This document shows, in pieces, positions 19,419-27,908 of a stretch of DNA of 64,000 bases; position 1 is the first letter of the stretch, and each line of letters starts with the position of its first letter. The position numbers and the translations under genes were made by a program. This stretch comes from Algibacter marinivivus. Lineage in GTDB: Bacteria > Bacteroidota > Bacteroidia > Flavobacteriales > Flavobacteriaceae. The notes under the pieces are model-generated. The model was given only the letters and a program-made list of their open reading frames with translations. It did no database searches and was not told where the DNA came from. The stretch covers positions 1 through 64,000 of the forward strand of contig NZ_QFRI01000004.1 in assembly GCF_003143755.1 (NCBI RefSeq). The letters are read 5' to 3'.

Positions 19419-19988
19419 TTATAAAATACGCCTTGCTTCATGGAATGCTTTTAGCCAATAGGTTTCGTTAAGTCCAGATACGATTACACCTTTGCTTGAA
19501 GTGGCATGAATAAACTTAATGTCATTATTCCGAATATCAACAATTAAGCCTACATGATTTATGGAGTTTCGTCTGTTTCCAGTTTTAAAAAACAACAAAT
19601 CACCTTTGTGTACATTTTTGAGTTTAATTCTATTTCCTTTTTTTGCCATATCTCTAGAAACCCTTGGTAATACAATACCATAAGATTTAAATGATTCGTA
19701 AATTAAACCAGAGCAATCCATTCCAGATATTGTTGTTCCTCCCCATTTGTAACGAACACCTTCAAATTGCTTTGCGTAATTAATGATAAAATCTGCTTTA
19801 GATTTTTTTGAATTCCCTTCTTCGTAAGGAGCTTTAATAATAGTTTTGTTTCTGGTTTCAGTAACTGTTTCTTTACTTTTTTTTGTTACAATTTTTGTAG
19901 AAGAGACTCTCTTTTTTTTAGCGTTTTTAGAAGATTTACAATTGCTAAAGCTAACAAGTAATAAAAGAATTATTAGAAATCGATTCAT
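19419..19988 (-). CDS. NlpC/P60 (C40) cell-wall peptidase lipoprotein
   Basis: 189 residues. Lipoprotein signal MNRFLIILLLLVSFSNC with the lipidated Cys17, a basic linker rich in Lys/Thr (18-60), then a C40 domain: Cys92 in GMDCSGLIYESF, His145 in NHVGLIVD, His161 in FIHATSSKG. It should cleave D-Glu to diamino-acid bonds in peptidoglycan stem peptides. The ATG at 19988 is chosen because it opens the lipoprotein signal and lies one base past the lpxB stop; an upstream ATG at 20009 would overlap lpxB and break the signal. Confidence 0.88.
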   Translation of the reverse strand: MNRFLIILLLLVSFSNCKSSKNAKKKRVSSTKIVTKKSKETVTETRNKTIIKAPYEEGNSKKSKADFIINYAKQFEGVRYKWGGTTISGMDCSGLIYESFKSYGIVLPRVSRDMAKKGNRIKLKNVHKGDLLFFKTGNRRNSINHVGLIVDIRNNDIKFIHATSSKGVIVSGLNETYWLKAFHEARRIL

Positions 19989-19989
19989 T

Positions 19990-21102
19990 TTAAGATATAA
20001 TAGACTCATAAATCAATTTAGCAGTTTTTTCACTTGCACCTTTCCCTCCTAAAGTTTTTTCTAATTCATAATAGTCTAGAAACAATTGTTTTCGAGTTTC
20101 AGGATTTAGTATGTTATCTAACTCTTGTTTTAAACGTTTTTTATTGAAGTTGTTTTGAATAAGCTCAGTAACTACCTCCTTATCCATAATAAGATTAACT
20201 AACGAAATATATTTTAAAGTTATTATACGTTTTGCAATTTGATAAGAAATAGTGCTGCCTTTGTAACAAACTACTTGAGGCACTTTAAATAAAGCGGTTT
20301 CTAAAGTTGCAGTTCCAGATGTTACCAATGCTGCCGAGGATATACTCAGCAAGTCGTAAGTTTTATTTGAAATAAATTTTATATCAAAAGACTTGATAAA
20401 AGTTTCATAAAAATTATAATCTTGACTTGGTGCACCAGCAATAACAAATTGATAGTCTGGATAATTTTCAACCAAACTTAGCATTACAGATAGTATTTTT
20501 GTTATTTCTTGTTTCCTACTTCCTGGAAGTAAAGCTATAATTGGTTTGTTTCCTAACTTATGTTCTTCTCTAAATTTAGATTCGTCAACTTGTTCTCTAT
20601 TTGCTATGGCATCAATTAAAGGGTGTCCAACAAAAGTAACCTCGTATCCATGCTTTTTGTAAAAAGGTTTTACAAATGGTAGAATAACATACATAGCATC
20701 AATATCTCGTTTTATAGCTTTAATTCTACTTGCTCTAGACGCCCATACTTGAGGTGAGATATAATAATTTGTTTTAAACCCTTCATGTTTTGCCCACTTT
20801 GCAATGCGGAGATTGAAACCAGAATTATCAATAAAAACAATAACATCAGGATTAAAATTTGAAATATCATTTTTACAGAAAGAAATATCTTTAAAAATTT
20901 TATTGAGGTTCATAATAACTTCAATAAAACCCATAAAAGCACGTTCTTTGTAATGCTTTACAAGTGCGCCTCCAGCTGCATGCATTAAATCTCCACCCCA
21001 AAATCTAATTTTGGCATTAGCATCAATTTTTTGTAATGCCATCATTAGGTTAGAGCCATGTAGATCGCCCGATGCTTCTCCTGCTACAATGTAGTACTTC
21101 AT
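19990..21102 (-). CDS. lpxB: Lipid-A-disaccharide synthase
   Basis: 370 residues. Joins UDP-2,3-diacylglucosamine and lipid X to form the lipid A disaccharide. N-terminal signature MKYYIVAGEASGDLHGSNLM, then FRFWGG-like IRFWGGDLM, HYISPQVWASR, LLPGSRKQEI, and SSAALVTSGTATLETALF, all diagnostic of LpxB (GT19). Length is normal. It is followed tightly by the NlpC/P60 lipoprotein and comEC genes. Confidence 0.95.
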   Translation of the reverse strand: MKYYIVAGEASGDLHGSNLMMALQKIDANAKIRFWGGDLMHAAGGALVKHYKERAFMGFIEVIMNLNKIFKDISFCKNDISNFNPDVIVFIDNSGFNLRIAKWAKHEGFKTNYYISPQVWASRASRIKAIKRDIDAMYVILPFVKPFYKKHGYEVTFVGHPLIDAIANREQVDESKFREEHKLGNKPIIALLPGSRKQEITKILSVMLSLVENYPDYQFVIAGAPSQDYNFYETFIKSFDIKFISNKTYDLLSISSAALVTSGTATLETALFKVPQVVCYKGSTISYQIAKRIITLKYISLVNLIMDKEVVTELIQNNFNKKRLKQELDNILNPETRKQLFLDYYELEKTLGGKGASEKTAKLIYESIIS

Positions 21103-21192
21103 TTTCTTGTTGTCAGGTTTAGCGCAGTAAAACCTTTCTATTCATTTTACTTAAAGTAAAAACCTCTCTACTACGCACGAGAGGGTGAAAAA

Positions 21193-21474
21193 TTAAAAGA
21201 GTTTAAAAATAAAAGTAAAAACAGCTATAAAAACAGTAATTAATAACACGCCTCTTGCACGATAATCTTGTTTTTTCCTGATAAAAATAAAAAAGGCTAT
21301 AAGGTTTAAAATAGCACCTAGGCTAATAAGCTTTCCAAGAAAACCTTCTTTGGCAGCTGCATCTATAACTACAGTGAAATCATCACCTTTGCCTAATAAA
21401 TTTGCTGCTAAAAATAAACCAATAGCGTTGGCTACTAAACCAACAAACATGCCTATAAAAATATCTTTTTTCAT
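21193..21474 (-). CDS. Small membrane protein between surE and lpxB
   Basis: 93 residues with three hydrophobic spans (about 4-22, 50-66, 75-92). KDIFIGMFVGLVANAIGLFLA at the start suggests an inner-membrane protein with no catalytic motif. It lies 21 bases after surE and 90 before lpxB on the same strand. Genes like it occur at this place in flavobacteria, but I cannot assign a function. Confidence 0.75.
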   Translation of the reverse strand: MKKDIFIGMFVGLVANAIGLFLAANLLGKGDDFTVVIDAAAKEGFLGKLISLGAILNLIAFFIFIRKKQDYRARGVLLITVFIAVFTFIFKLF

Positions 21475-21495
21475 GTACTCAGAACGTGTTAAATA

Positions 21496-22284
21496 TTATA
21501 AATCCCAACTGTTTAAATCTTTTATAAAGTGGTGTGCTGTTAAATCAAATTGTGAGGGAACTACAGAAACATAACCATTTTCAAGTGCCCATTCGTCAGT
21601 GTCTTCACCTCCATCTAAATTAACAAATTTCCCTGTAAGCCAATAGTAATCTTTCCCTTGAGGGGTTTTTCTTTTGTCAAACTCTTCTACCCAATTCGCT
21701 TTAGCTTGCCTGCATATTTTTATTCCTTTTATGTCTTCGGAAGAACTGTTAGGTATGTTAACATTCAAAACAATACCGTTTGGCAGTCCATTTTTTAAAA
21801 CATTTTCGGTAATTGATTTTATAAAAGGTTTTGAGGCTTCAAAATTAGCATTCCAACTATAATCCAACAAAGAAAAACCAATAGCAGGAATACCTTCAAT
21901 TCCAGCTTCAATTGCGGCACTCATAGTGCCAGAGTAAATAACATTTATTGATGCGTTTGAGCCGTGATTAATCCCAGAAACACAAAGATCTGGGGTTCTG
22001 TCAGACAGTTCTCTTATGGCCAGTTTTACGCAATCAGCAGGTGTTCCAGAACAACTAAACTCTTTTTGTGGGCCATCATCAAAATGAACCTCTTTTGAAT
22101 ATAATGTTGCATTTAAAGTTATAGCGTGCCCCATGCCACTTTGCGGACTATCTGGTGCAACAACAACAACATCACCTATGCTATTCATTACAGAAATTAA
22201 AGCTCTGATTCCCGGAGCATTAATGCCATCATCATTAGTTACAAGAATAAGTGGTTTTTTGCTCATATTATTGTTGAAATTCAT
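21496..22284 (-). CDS. surE: 5'/3'-nucleotidase SurE
   Basis: 262 residues. Removes phosphate from nucleoside monophosphates. The metal site VTNDDGINAPG is near the N-terminus, and SGTPADCVKLA and CVSGINHGSNAS are the other family motifs. An in-frame ATG at 22266 would begin MSKKPLILVTNDDG, closer to typical SurE starts, and may be the true one; the six extra residues MNFNNN are uninformative. Confidence 0.93.
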   Translation of the reverse strand: MNFNNNMSKKPLILVTNDDGINAPGIRALISVMNSIGDVVVVAPDSPQSGMGHAITLNATLYSKEVHFDDGPQKEFSCSGTPADCVKLAIRELSDRTPDLCVSGINHGSNASINVIYSGTMSAAIEAGIEGIPAIGFSLLDYSWNANFEASKPFIKSITENVLKNGLPNGIVLNVNIPNSSSEDIKGIKICRQAKANWVEEFDKRKTPQGKDYYWLTGKFVNLDGGEDTDEWALENGYVSVVPSQFDLTAHHFIKDLNSWDL

Positions 22285-22439
22285 CGCTAAAATACATAAT
22301 TCCGCTTGTAAACACTCAAATTCTTTGCTTTAACAAAAAATTAGTAGCAATTGGCAGTATTGGCATGGTTTTTTCTTTATTTTAGTGAAATAAATGCTGT
22401 GCTTATAAGAGGCAAAAAGATTAACACATGATTAATATT

Positions 22440-24581
22440 ATGAAAAAGAATTATAAAATACTATCGCTTATGCTATTACTAGCGTTTGCGTCTTGTAGTT
22501 TTACTTCAAACAAATTTAGTAACCCAGATAAAGATAAACTGCTAATTCAGATTATTACATTCGTAATTGAGCAAGGGCATTTTGATCCTATTGCTATGGA
22601 TGATGCTTTTTCTGAAGAATTGTTTTCAGATTTTGTTGAAGTTATGGATCCTGTAAAACGATATTTTTATGAGTCTGATTATAAAGATTTTGAAAAATAC
22701 AAGCATAGTATAGATGATCAGCTAAAAATAACAGATATTACTTTTTTTAATGTAGTTCATGAGCGTTTTGAGAAACGAATAGAAGAATCTAAAGAAATTT
22801 ATAAAGAAATACTTTCTAAACCTTTTGATTATACTATTGAAGAAAGTTTTGATACTAATTATGAAAACAGCGATTTTGTTAAGAATAAAAAAGGGATGAA
22901 AGAGCGCTGGAGGAAACAATTAAAGTTCTCTACAATTTCAAATTATGATGATATCTATGAAGAAGAAAAAAGAGCAAAAGAAAAAGACGCTTCTTATGAA
23001 ATGAAATCCAAAGATCAAATTGAAAAAGAAGCTCGAGAGGCTACTTTAAGATCTATAAATATTTATTTTGAAGATTATATTGATGATCAAAGACGCGAAG
23101 ATTGGTTTGCTGTATATGTAAATACAATTGTTGAAGAGTTTGATCCTCATACCTATTATTTAGCTCCAAAAGGGAAAGAAGATTTTGATACGCGTATGTC
23201 AGGTAAGTTGGAAGGAATTGGTGCAAGACTTCAAAAGCGAATGGATTACATAAAAGTAGTAGAGCTTATTTCTGGTGGTCCTGCTTGGAGAGGGAAAGAG
23301 CTTGAGGTTGAAGATCTTATTATAAAAGTAAAGCAAGAAGATGAAGAATTTCCAGTAGATATTGTTGGTATGCGTACTGATGATGCCATAAAATATATAA
23401 AAGGTCCAAAAGGAACCAAAGTAACACTTACGGTTAAAAAAGTTGATGGTACTATAAAAGATATTACTATTACAAGAGATATAGTTGAGGTTTTTGATAC
23501 CTATGCTAAATCTTCTGTTGTTGAAAAAGAAGGAAAAAAGTTCGGGGTTATAAATTTACCAGCTTTTTATGTTGATTTTGAAGACTATAAAAATATCAAT
23601 GCGGCAAAAGATGTTAAAAAAGAAATTGAAAGATTAAAAGATGAAGGTATGGAAGGTTTGGTGCTTGATTTAAGAAACAATGGAGGAGGATCTTTACCTA
23701 CAGTTGTAGATATGGCTGGTTTGTTTATTAAAGATGGCCCTATAGTTCAAGTGCGTTCTACGGATACACCTAAAGAAGTTTTAAAAGATAGAGATAAATC
23801 TATTTCTTGGGATGGTCCATTAGTTATTTTGGTCAATGAAATTTCAGCTTCTGCTTCAGAAATTATGGCTGCTGCAATGCAAGATTACAAGCGTGCTATA
23901 ATTATTGGAAGTAAGCAAACTTACGGTAAGGGTACTGTACAGAATGTTATCAATCTAAACAATATGCTTAGAAATAATACAAGTGGAGACATGGGAGCAT
24001 TAGCGCTAACAAGGCAGAAGTACTACAGGATAAATGGAGGTTCGGTCCAGTTAGAAGGTGTTAAGAGTGACATTAAAGTTCCAGGACGTTTTAGTTTTAT
24101 TGATGTTGGTGAGAAGGATAAAGAAAACCCTTTGCCTTATGATGAAATTGATGCTGCAGAATATACACCTTGGGAGTATTATTTTGATTATGATGCTACC
24201 ATAGAGAAAAGTAAACAGCGTATGAGTAATAATGAGCAATTAAAGCTTATAGAAGAAAATGCGAAATGGGTAAAAACTAAAATTGACGAGACTGTTTATT
24301 CTCTTAATTATAAGGATTATAAAGCTAAAATAGATGCAAATGAACTTGAGTCAAAAAAGTATGATGCTATTACTAAGTATAATACAAACTTAACTTTTGA
24401 TTCAACAACATATGAAAAAGAGCTTATAGCAAAAGATACTACAGATTTAGCAGAAAAGCGTAAGCGTTGGCATCAAAGCTTAAGTAAAGATGTATATATT
24501 GAAGAAGCTATTAATGTGCTTGAGGATTTGAAAACAGCTTATCCAATTAAAAAATTAGCTTCCACTTCTGTAAAGAATTAA
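22440..24581 (+). CDS. prc: Carboxy-terminal processing protease (Prc/Tsp, S41A), lipoprotein
   Basis: 713 residues. Degrades or trims envelope proteins from their C-termini. MKKNYKILSLMLLLAFASC is a lipoprotein signal, which favours the ATG at 22440 over the one at 22428. An N-terminal helical domain (about 25-230) is followed by a PDZ domain (about 240-350) and the S41 catalytic domain: Ser about 471 in SASASEIMAAAMQDY and Lys about 497 in YGKGT form the Ser/Lys dyad. A Prc-type C-terminal domain follows to 713. The permease gene starts 8 bases after the stop. Confidence 0.92.
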   Translation: MKKNYKILSLMLLLAFASCSFTSNKFSNPDKDKLLIQIITFVIEQGHFDPIAMDDAFSEELFSDFVEVMDPVKRYFYESDYKDFEKYKHSIDDQLKITDITFFNVVHERFEKRIEESKEIYKEILSKPFDYTIEESFDTNYENSDFVKNKKGMKERWRKQLKFSTISNYDDIYEEEKRAKEKDASYEMKSKDQIEKEAREATLRSINIYFEDYIDDQRREDWFAVYVNTIVEEFDPHTYYLAPKGKEDFDTRMSGKLEGIGARLQKRMDYIKVVELISGGPAWRGKELEVEDLIIKVKQEDEEFPVDIVGMRTDDAIKYIKGPKGTKVTLTVKKVDGTIKDITITRDIVEVFDTYAKSSVVEKEGKKFGVINLPAFYVDFEDYKNINAAKDVKKEIERLKDEGMEGLVLDLRNNGGGSLPTVVDMAGLFIKDGPIVQVRSTDTPKEVLKDRDKSISWDGPLVILVNEISASASEIMAAAMQDYKRAIIIGSKQTYGKGTVQNVINLNNMLRNNTSGDMGALALTRQKYYRINGGSVQLEGVKSDIKVPGRFSFIDVGEKDKENPLPYDEIDAAEYTPWEYYFDYDATIEKSKQRMSNNEQLKLIEENAKWVKTKIDETVYSLNYKDYKAKIDANELESKKYDAITKYNTNLTFDSTTYEKELIAKDTTDLAEKRKRWHQSLSKDVYIEEAINVLEDLKTAYPIKKLASTSVKN

Positions 24582-24589
24582 AAACGTAT

Positions 24590-25684
24590 ATGAGTCATAA
24601 ATCAAACTCATTAAAACAGTTGGCGCTCCAAAAGTTTAAAAAGAACTTTTGGGGCGTTTTTAGTTTCTTCTTTATCGTTTTAATTGGTTTTATTTCAATT
24701 TTTGCTTATGTTTTTGCTCCAGATGATTCGCAATATGCTAACCAAATGCATTTAGCAATTCATTCAAAAAAGCCTGGGTATAATGTTACTATGTTAACTA
24801 TGCCATCAAAGATCAAGGTAAAACAAAATAGTTTTGACAAATTATTTTTTGGTAGGAAAAACACAGATACAGAAATTCCAATTTCTGAATATGCAATTAA
24901 GGACGATGTTTTAGTGTATAAAGAATATGCTTCAGATGGATTAGAAGGAGCAGAAAAAACGGTTGAATTAAATATATTTCCAAATAATTCACCAAAGGAT
25001 TTTATTCAAGAGAAAACCTTTCTTTTCGGGACAGATAAATATGGTAGAGATTTATTAAGTCGTGTTTTAGTAGGCGCAAGAATTTCTTTTTTTATTGGTT
25101 TTGTGGCAGTACTTATATCCTTACTAATTGGTATTTTTATGGGAAGTGTATCTGGTTATTTTGGAGGGAAAGTAGATGCTGTGATTATGTGGATTATTAA
25201 TGTAACATGGTCAATTCCAACACTACTTCTTGTAATAGCAATTACATTGGCTTTGGGTAAAGGCTTTTGGCAAGTATTTATAGCTGTTGGTTTAACTATG
25301 TGGGTAGAAGTGGCTCGTGTTGTACGCGGACAAATAATAAGCACCAAAGAAATGCAATATGTTACCGCAGCTAGAGCGCTTGGATATAATGACTTTAGAA
25401 TTATTACCAAACATATTCTACCCAATATTATGGCGCCTGTTATTGTTATTTCCGCTGCTAATTTTGCAGCAGCCATTTTAATAGAAAGCGGATTGAGTTT
25501 TCTTGGTATTGGTGCACAACCACCAATGGCAAGTTGGGGAGCTATGATTAAAGATCATTACAATTATATAATTCTTGGTAAGCCCTATTTAGCTATTATT
25601 CCTGGACTATGTATAATGAGTTTGGTAATGGCCTTTATGTTGATTGGGAATGCTTTACGTGATGCTTTAGATGTAAAGAGTTAG
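24590..25684 (+). CDS. ABC transporter permease, DppC/OppC family
   Basis: 364 residues. An OppC-type N-terminal membrane anchor (about 18-45), a long periplasmic insert (about 50-145), FLFGTDKYGRDLLSRVLVGA leading into the transport domain, and five further spans with the EAA-like loop ARALGYNDFRIITKHILPN. It would pair with an OppB-type permease, ATPases and a binding protein, none of which are in this window, so substrate (peptide or nickel types are usual) is open. Codons 12-24 form a terminator-like hairpin. Confidence 0.88.
   Translation: MSHKSNSLKQLALQKFKKNFWGVFSFFFIVLIGFISIFAYVFAPDDSQYANQMHLAIHSKKPGYNVTMLTMPSKIKVKQNSFDKLFFGRKNTDTEIPISEYAIKDDVLVYKEYASDGLEGAEKTVELNIFPNNSPKDFIQEKTFLFGTDKYGRDLLSRVLVGARISFFIGFVAVLISLLIGIFMGSVSGYFGGKVDAVIMWIINVTWSIPTLLLVIAITLALGKGFWQVFIAVGLTMWVEVARVVRGQIISTKEMQYVTAARALGYNDFRIITKHILPNIMAPVIVISAANFAAAILIESGLSFLGIGAQPPMASWGAMIKDHYNYIILGKPYLAIIPGLCIMSLVMAFMLIGNALRDALDVKS
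24623..24661 (+). terminator. Terminator-like hairpin inside the ABC permease 5' coding region
   Basis: CGCTCCAAAAGTT (24624-24636) pairs with AACTTTTGGGGCG (24644-24656) over 13 bp with one T-G wobble, 7-base loop, then TTTTT. It sits 42 bases after the prc stop but within the permease reading frame. Confidence 0.55.
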
Positions 25685-25689
25685 TGTTT

Positions 25690-26295
25690 TTAATTCAACT
25701 CCATATTCTCATTCAATCCATCAATATACTTTAAGACATCATCTCTTCCAATGTCTTTTGATGATGAAGTTATAAAGTAATTAGGAACCTCTTCCCAAGT
25801 TTCTAAAAGAATAGTTTTGTAATCTTCAACATGGTTTTCAATGGCCTTTGGTCTTAATTTATCAGCTTTTGTGAAGATGATTGAAAAAGGAATGCCATTT
25901 TCTCCAAGCCATTGCATAAATTCTAAATCTATGGGTTGTGGTTTATGTCTAATATCTACTAAAACAAAAGCAGTAACTAATTGTTCACGTAAGCCAAAAT
26001 ATTGTGTTATGAATTTTTGAAATACTTTTTTTGAGCTTTTAGAAACACGAGCATAACCGTAACCTGGTAAATCTACTAAGTGCCAATTTTTATTAATTAA
26101 AAAATGGTTGATAAGCTGAGTTTTTCCGGGTCTTCCAGAAGTTTTGGCTAAACTTTTTCTACTGGTTAACATGTTTATTAAAGAAGATTTACCAACATTA
26201 CTTCTACCAATAAAAGCATATTCTGGTAATCTGCTTTTAGGGCATTTTTCAACATCAGAGTTGCTTACAACAAATTCGGCAGACTTAATTTTCAT
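25690..26295 (-). CDS. engB: Ribosome-biogenesis GTPase EngB/YsxC
   Basis: 201 residues. TRAFAC GTPase needed for late 50S assembly. G1 GRSNVGKSSLIN, G3 DLPGYG, G4 TKAD and G5 SSKD (SSS) are visible in the right order, and length is typical. It converges with the ABC permease gene with only five bases between stops and follows the alpha/beta hydrolase gene by 51 bases. Confidence 0.95.
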   Translation of the reverse strand: MKIKSAEFVVSNSDVEKCPKSRLPEYAFIGRSNVGKSSLINMLTSRKSLAKTSGRPGKTQLINHFLINKNWHLVDLPGYGYARVSKSSKKVFQKFITQYFGLREQLVTAFVLVDIRHKPQPIDLEFMQWLGENGIPFSIIFTKADKLRPKAIENHVEDYKTILLETWEEVPNYFITSSSKDIGRDDVLKYIDGLNENMELN

Positions 26296-26346
26296 GTTTT
26301 TGTAAATAGAGTTTTCTATTTGTAGTTTTTCTGTTTGGGATAGATT

Positions 26347-27111
26347 TTAAAACCCTCTTTTTTGCAACCAGGAATCTAGTATTTTGTTAAATTCATCAGG
26401 GTGCTCCATCATTGCAGCATGTCCGCATTTGTCAATCCAAAATAATTCAGAATCTGGTAATAATTCGTTAAACTCTACTGCAACTTCAGGTGGTGTAACA
26501 CCATCGTTTTTTCCCCAAATAATACAAGTTGGTGTGGTTAGAGTTGGTAAGTCTTTAGACATGTTGTGTCTAATGGCGCTTTTTGCAATAGCCAAAGTTT
26601 TAATAAGTTTATTACGATCATTTACAGTTTCGTAAACTTCATCTACAATTTCTTTTGTAGCAACTGCTGGATCGTAAAAAACATCTTGTGCTTTCTTTTT
26701 AATTACCTCATAGTCACTACGCTTAGTGTAACCACCTCCCATGGCGTTTTCATATAAGCCAGAACTTCCAGTAATAATAAGTGCTTTTACACTTTCAGGA
26801 AAAAGTTTTGTGTGGTAAAGACCAATGTGCCCGCCTAAAGAATTTCCAAGTAAAATAACTTCTTTAAAACCTTTAAATTCTATAAAATCATGTAAATACT
26901 TTGCGAAATGTTTTACGTTGGTTTTTATTAAAGACATATTATAAATAGGGAGTTCTGGGATAAGAACTTTGTAGCCTTTTTTGCTAAAAAAATCAGTAAC
27001 AGCATCAAAGTTACTTAAACCTCCCATAAGGCCATGTAGTACAATTATAGGTGTGCCTTCACCTGCTTCAATATAGCTGTAATTTTTTTCTTTTTTTAAA
27101 CGATGCGTCAT
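26347..27111 (-). CDS. Alpha/beta-fold hydrolase
   Basis: 254 residues from the ATG at 27111; another in-frame ATG lies at 27126. Fold markers: HGLMGGLSNFD (oxyanion region), LGNSLGGHIGLY with the nucleophile Ser, WGKNDGVTPPE with the acid Asp, and CGHAAMMEHPDEF with the His. The substrate is unknown; members include esterases, C-C hydrolases and thioesterases. It stands between engB and the divergent dcw cluster and has a TATATTTG box upstream. Confidence 0.88.
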   Translation of the reverse strand: MTHRLKKEKNYSYIEAGEGTPIIVLHGLMGGLSNFDAVTDFFSKKGYKVLIPELPIYNMSLIKTNVKHFAKYLHDFIEFKGFKEVILLGNSLGGHIGLYHTKLFPESVKALIITGSSGLYENAMGGGYTKRSDYEVIKKKAQDVFYDPAVATKEIVDEVYETVNDRNKLIKTLAIAKSAIRHNMSKDLPTLTTPTCIIWGKNDGVTPPEVAVEFNELLPDSELFWIDKCGHAAMMEHPDEFNKILDSWLQKRGF

Positions 27112-27140
27112 TAATCGGTTAGTCATTCATTCGTTAAAAA

Positions 27141-27148
27141 CAAATATA
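27141..27148 (-). promoter_or_regulatory. Possible -7 box of the hydrolase-engB transcript
   Basis: Minus-strand TATATTTG matches the Bacteroidota -7 consensus exactly and ends 15 to 30 bases before the candidate start codons. No TTG is seen at the expected distance. Confidence 0.4.
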
Positions 27149-27361
27149 AGTATTTCATTCATATTTCTACTATAATAATTGTTTTCAGCTTAAAAAGTGA
27201 TTTTTTTAATTGAAATTTTAAGATGTTAAACAAAAGAAAATATCAACAATTTAAATCTTTTCAAATTTAAAATTCTAATTCAAGATTTATTAGAGTTGGT
27301 GGGAGTTGTTCAATAAAAAAATCGGATTAAAAACAATCTTAATAGAATATTTATTAACAAA

Positions 27362-27386
27362 GTGGTATTTAGTGGTAGAATGTGGG
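27362..27386 (+). promoter_or_regulatory. MraZ operator boxes upstream of the dcw cluster
   Basis: Three direct repeats, GTGGT (27362), GTGGT (27372) and GTGGG (27382), are separated by 5-base spacers and so repeat every 10 bp. MraZ is known to bind tandem TGGGN boxes with 5-base spacers upstream of its own gene. The boxes take the place of a -33 element, just upstream of the -7 box at 27398, so MraZ autorepression by promoter occlusion is likely. Confidence 0.75.
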
Positions 27387-27397
27387 ATATTTTTCAA

Positions 27398-27405
27398 TAT
27401 ATTTG
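27398..27405 (+). promoter_or_regulatory. -7 promoter box of the dcw cluster
   Basis: TATATTTG is an exact TAnnTTTG match, 11 bases after the last MraZ box and 32 bases before the mraZ start. No TTG lies at -33; the MraZ boxes occupy that space. The remaining 27149-27361 gap holds nothing else I recognise. Confidence 0.55.
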
Positions 27406-27437
27406 AAACTTAAACGTTTAAAAGTCAGTAAATCACT

Positions 27438-27908
27438 TTGGATTTAATTACAGGGACATATGATTGTAAAGTTGATGCAAAAGGCAGATTAATGATGCCT
27501 GCTGCAATCAAAAAGCAACTTTCTGCGATTTTGCAAGATGGTTTTGTGTTGCGTCGTTCTGTGTTTCAAAAATGCCTAGAGCTTTATCCTATTGGAGAAT
27601 GGCAGGGTTTGATGAAGAAGATGAACAAACTGAATAAGTTTAAAAAGAAGAATAACGATTTTATCAGAAGGTTTACAGCAGGTGCTAAAATGGTTGAAGT
27701 TGATGTGAATGGTAGGTTGTTAATTCCAAAAGACCTTACTGTTTTTGCAGATATATCCAAAAATATTGTGGTGGCTTCAGCTATTAATATCATTGAGATT
27801 TGGGATAAAGATTTGTATGAGCAAGCTATTGATGATGCTACGGTTGATTTTGCTGATTTAGCAGAAGAAGTAATGGGACAAGATGATGACGACAATGGAG
27901 TATCATAA
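27438..27908 (+). CDS. mraZ: Division/cell wall cluster transcriptional regulator MraZ
   Basis: 156 residues with two SpoVT/AbrB-like MraZ repeats. The first has TYDCKVDAKGRLMMPAAIKK and the second VEVDVNGRLLIPKDL, each with the DxxGR DNA-contact signature. The start is TTG at 27438, because no ATG precedes the conserved ITGTYDCKVDAKGR region. It probably represses the dcw cluster through the three boxes at 27362-27386. Its 3' end overlaps rsmH. Confidence 0.93.
   Translation: MDLITGTYDCKVDAKGRLMMPAAIKKQLSAILQDGFVLRRSVFQKCLELYPIGEWQGLMKKMNKLNKFKKKNNDFIRRFTAGAKMVEVDVNGRLLIPKDLTVFADISKNIVVASAINIIEIWDKDLYEQAIDDATVDFADLAEEVMGQDDDDNGVS

Noticed and set aside
22340-22365. A sigma-54 promoter (TTGGCAGTATTGGCA) before prc
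   Set aside because: Spacing between GG and GC is two bases too short for the -24/-12 pattern, and Bacteroidota mostly lack this use.
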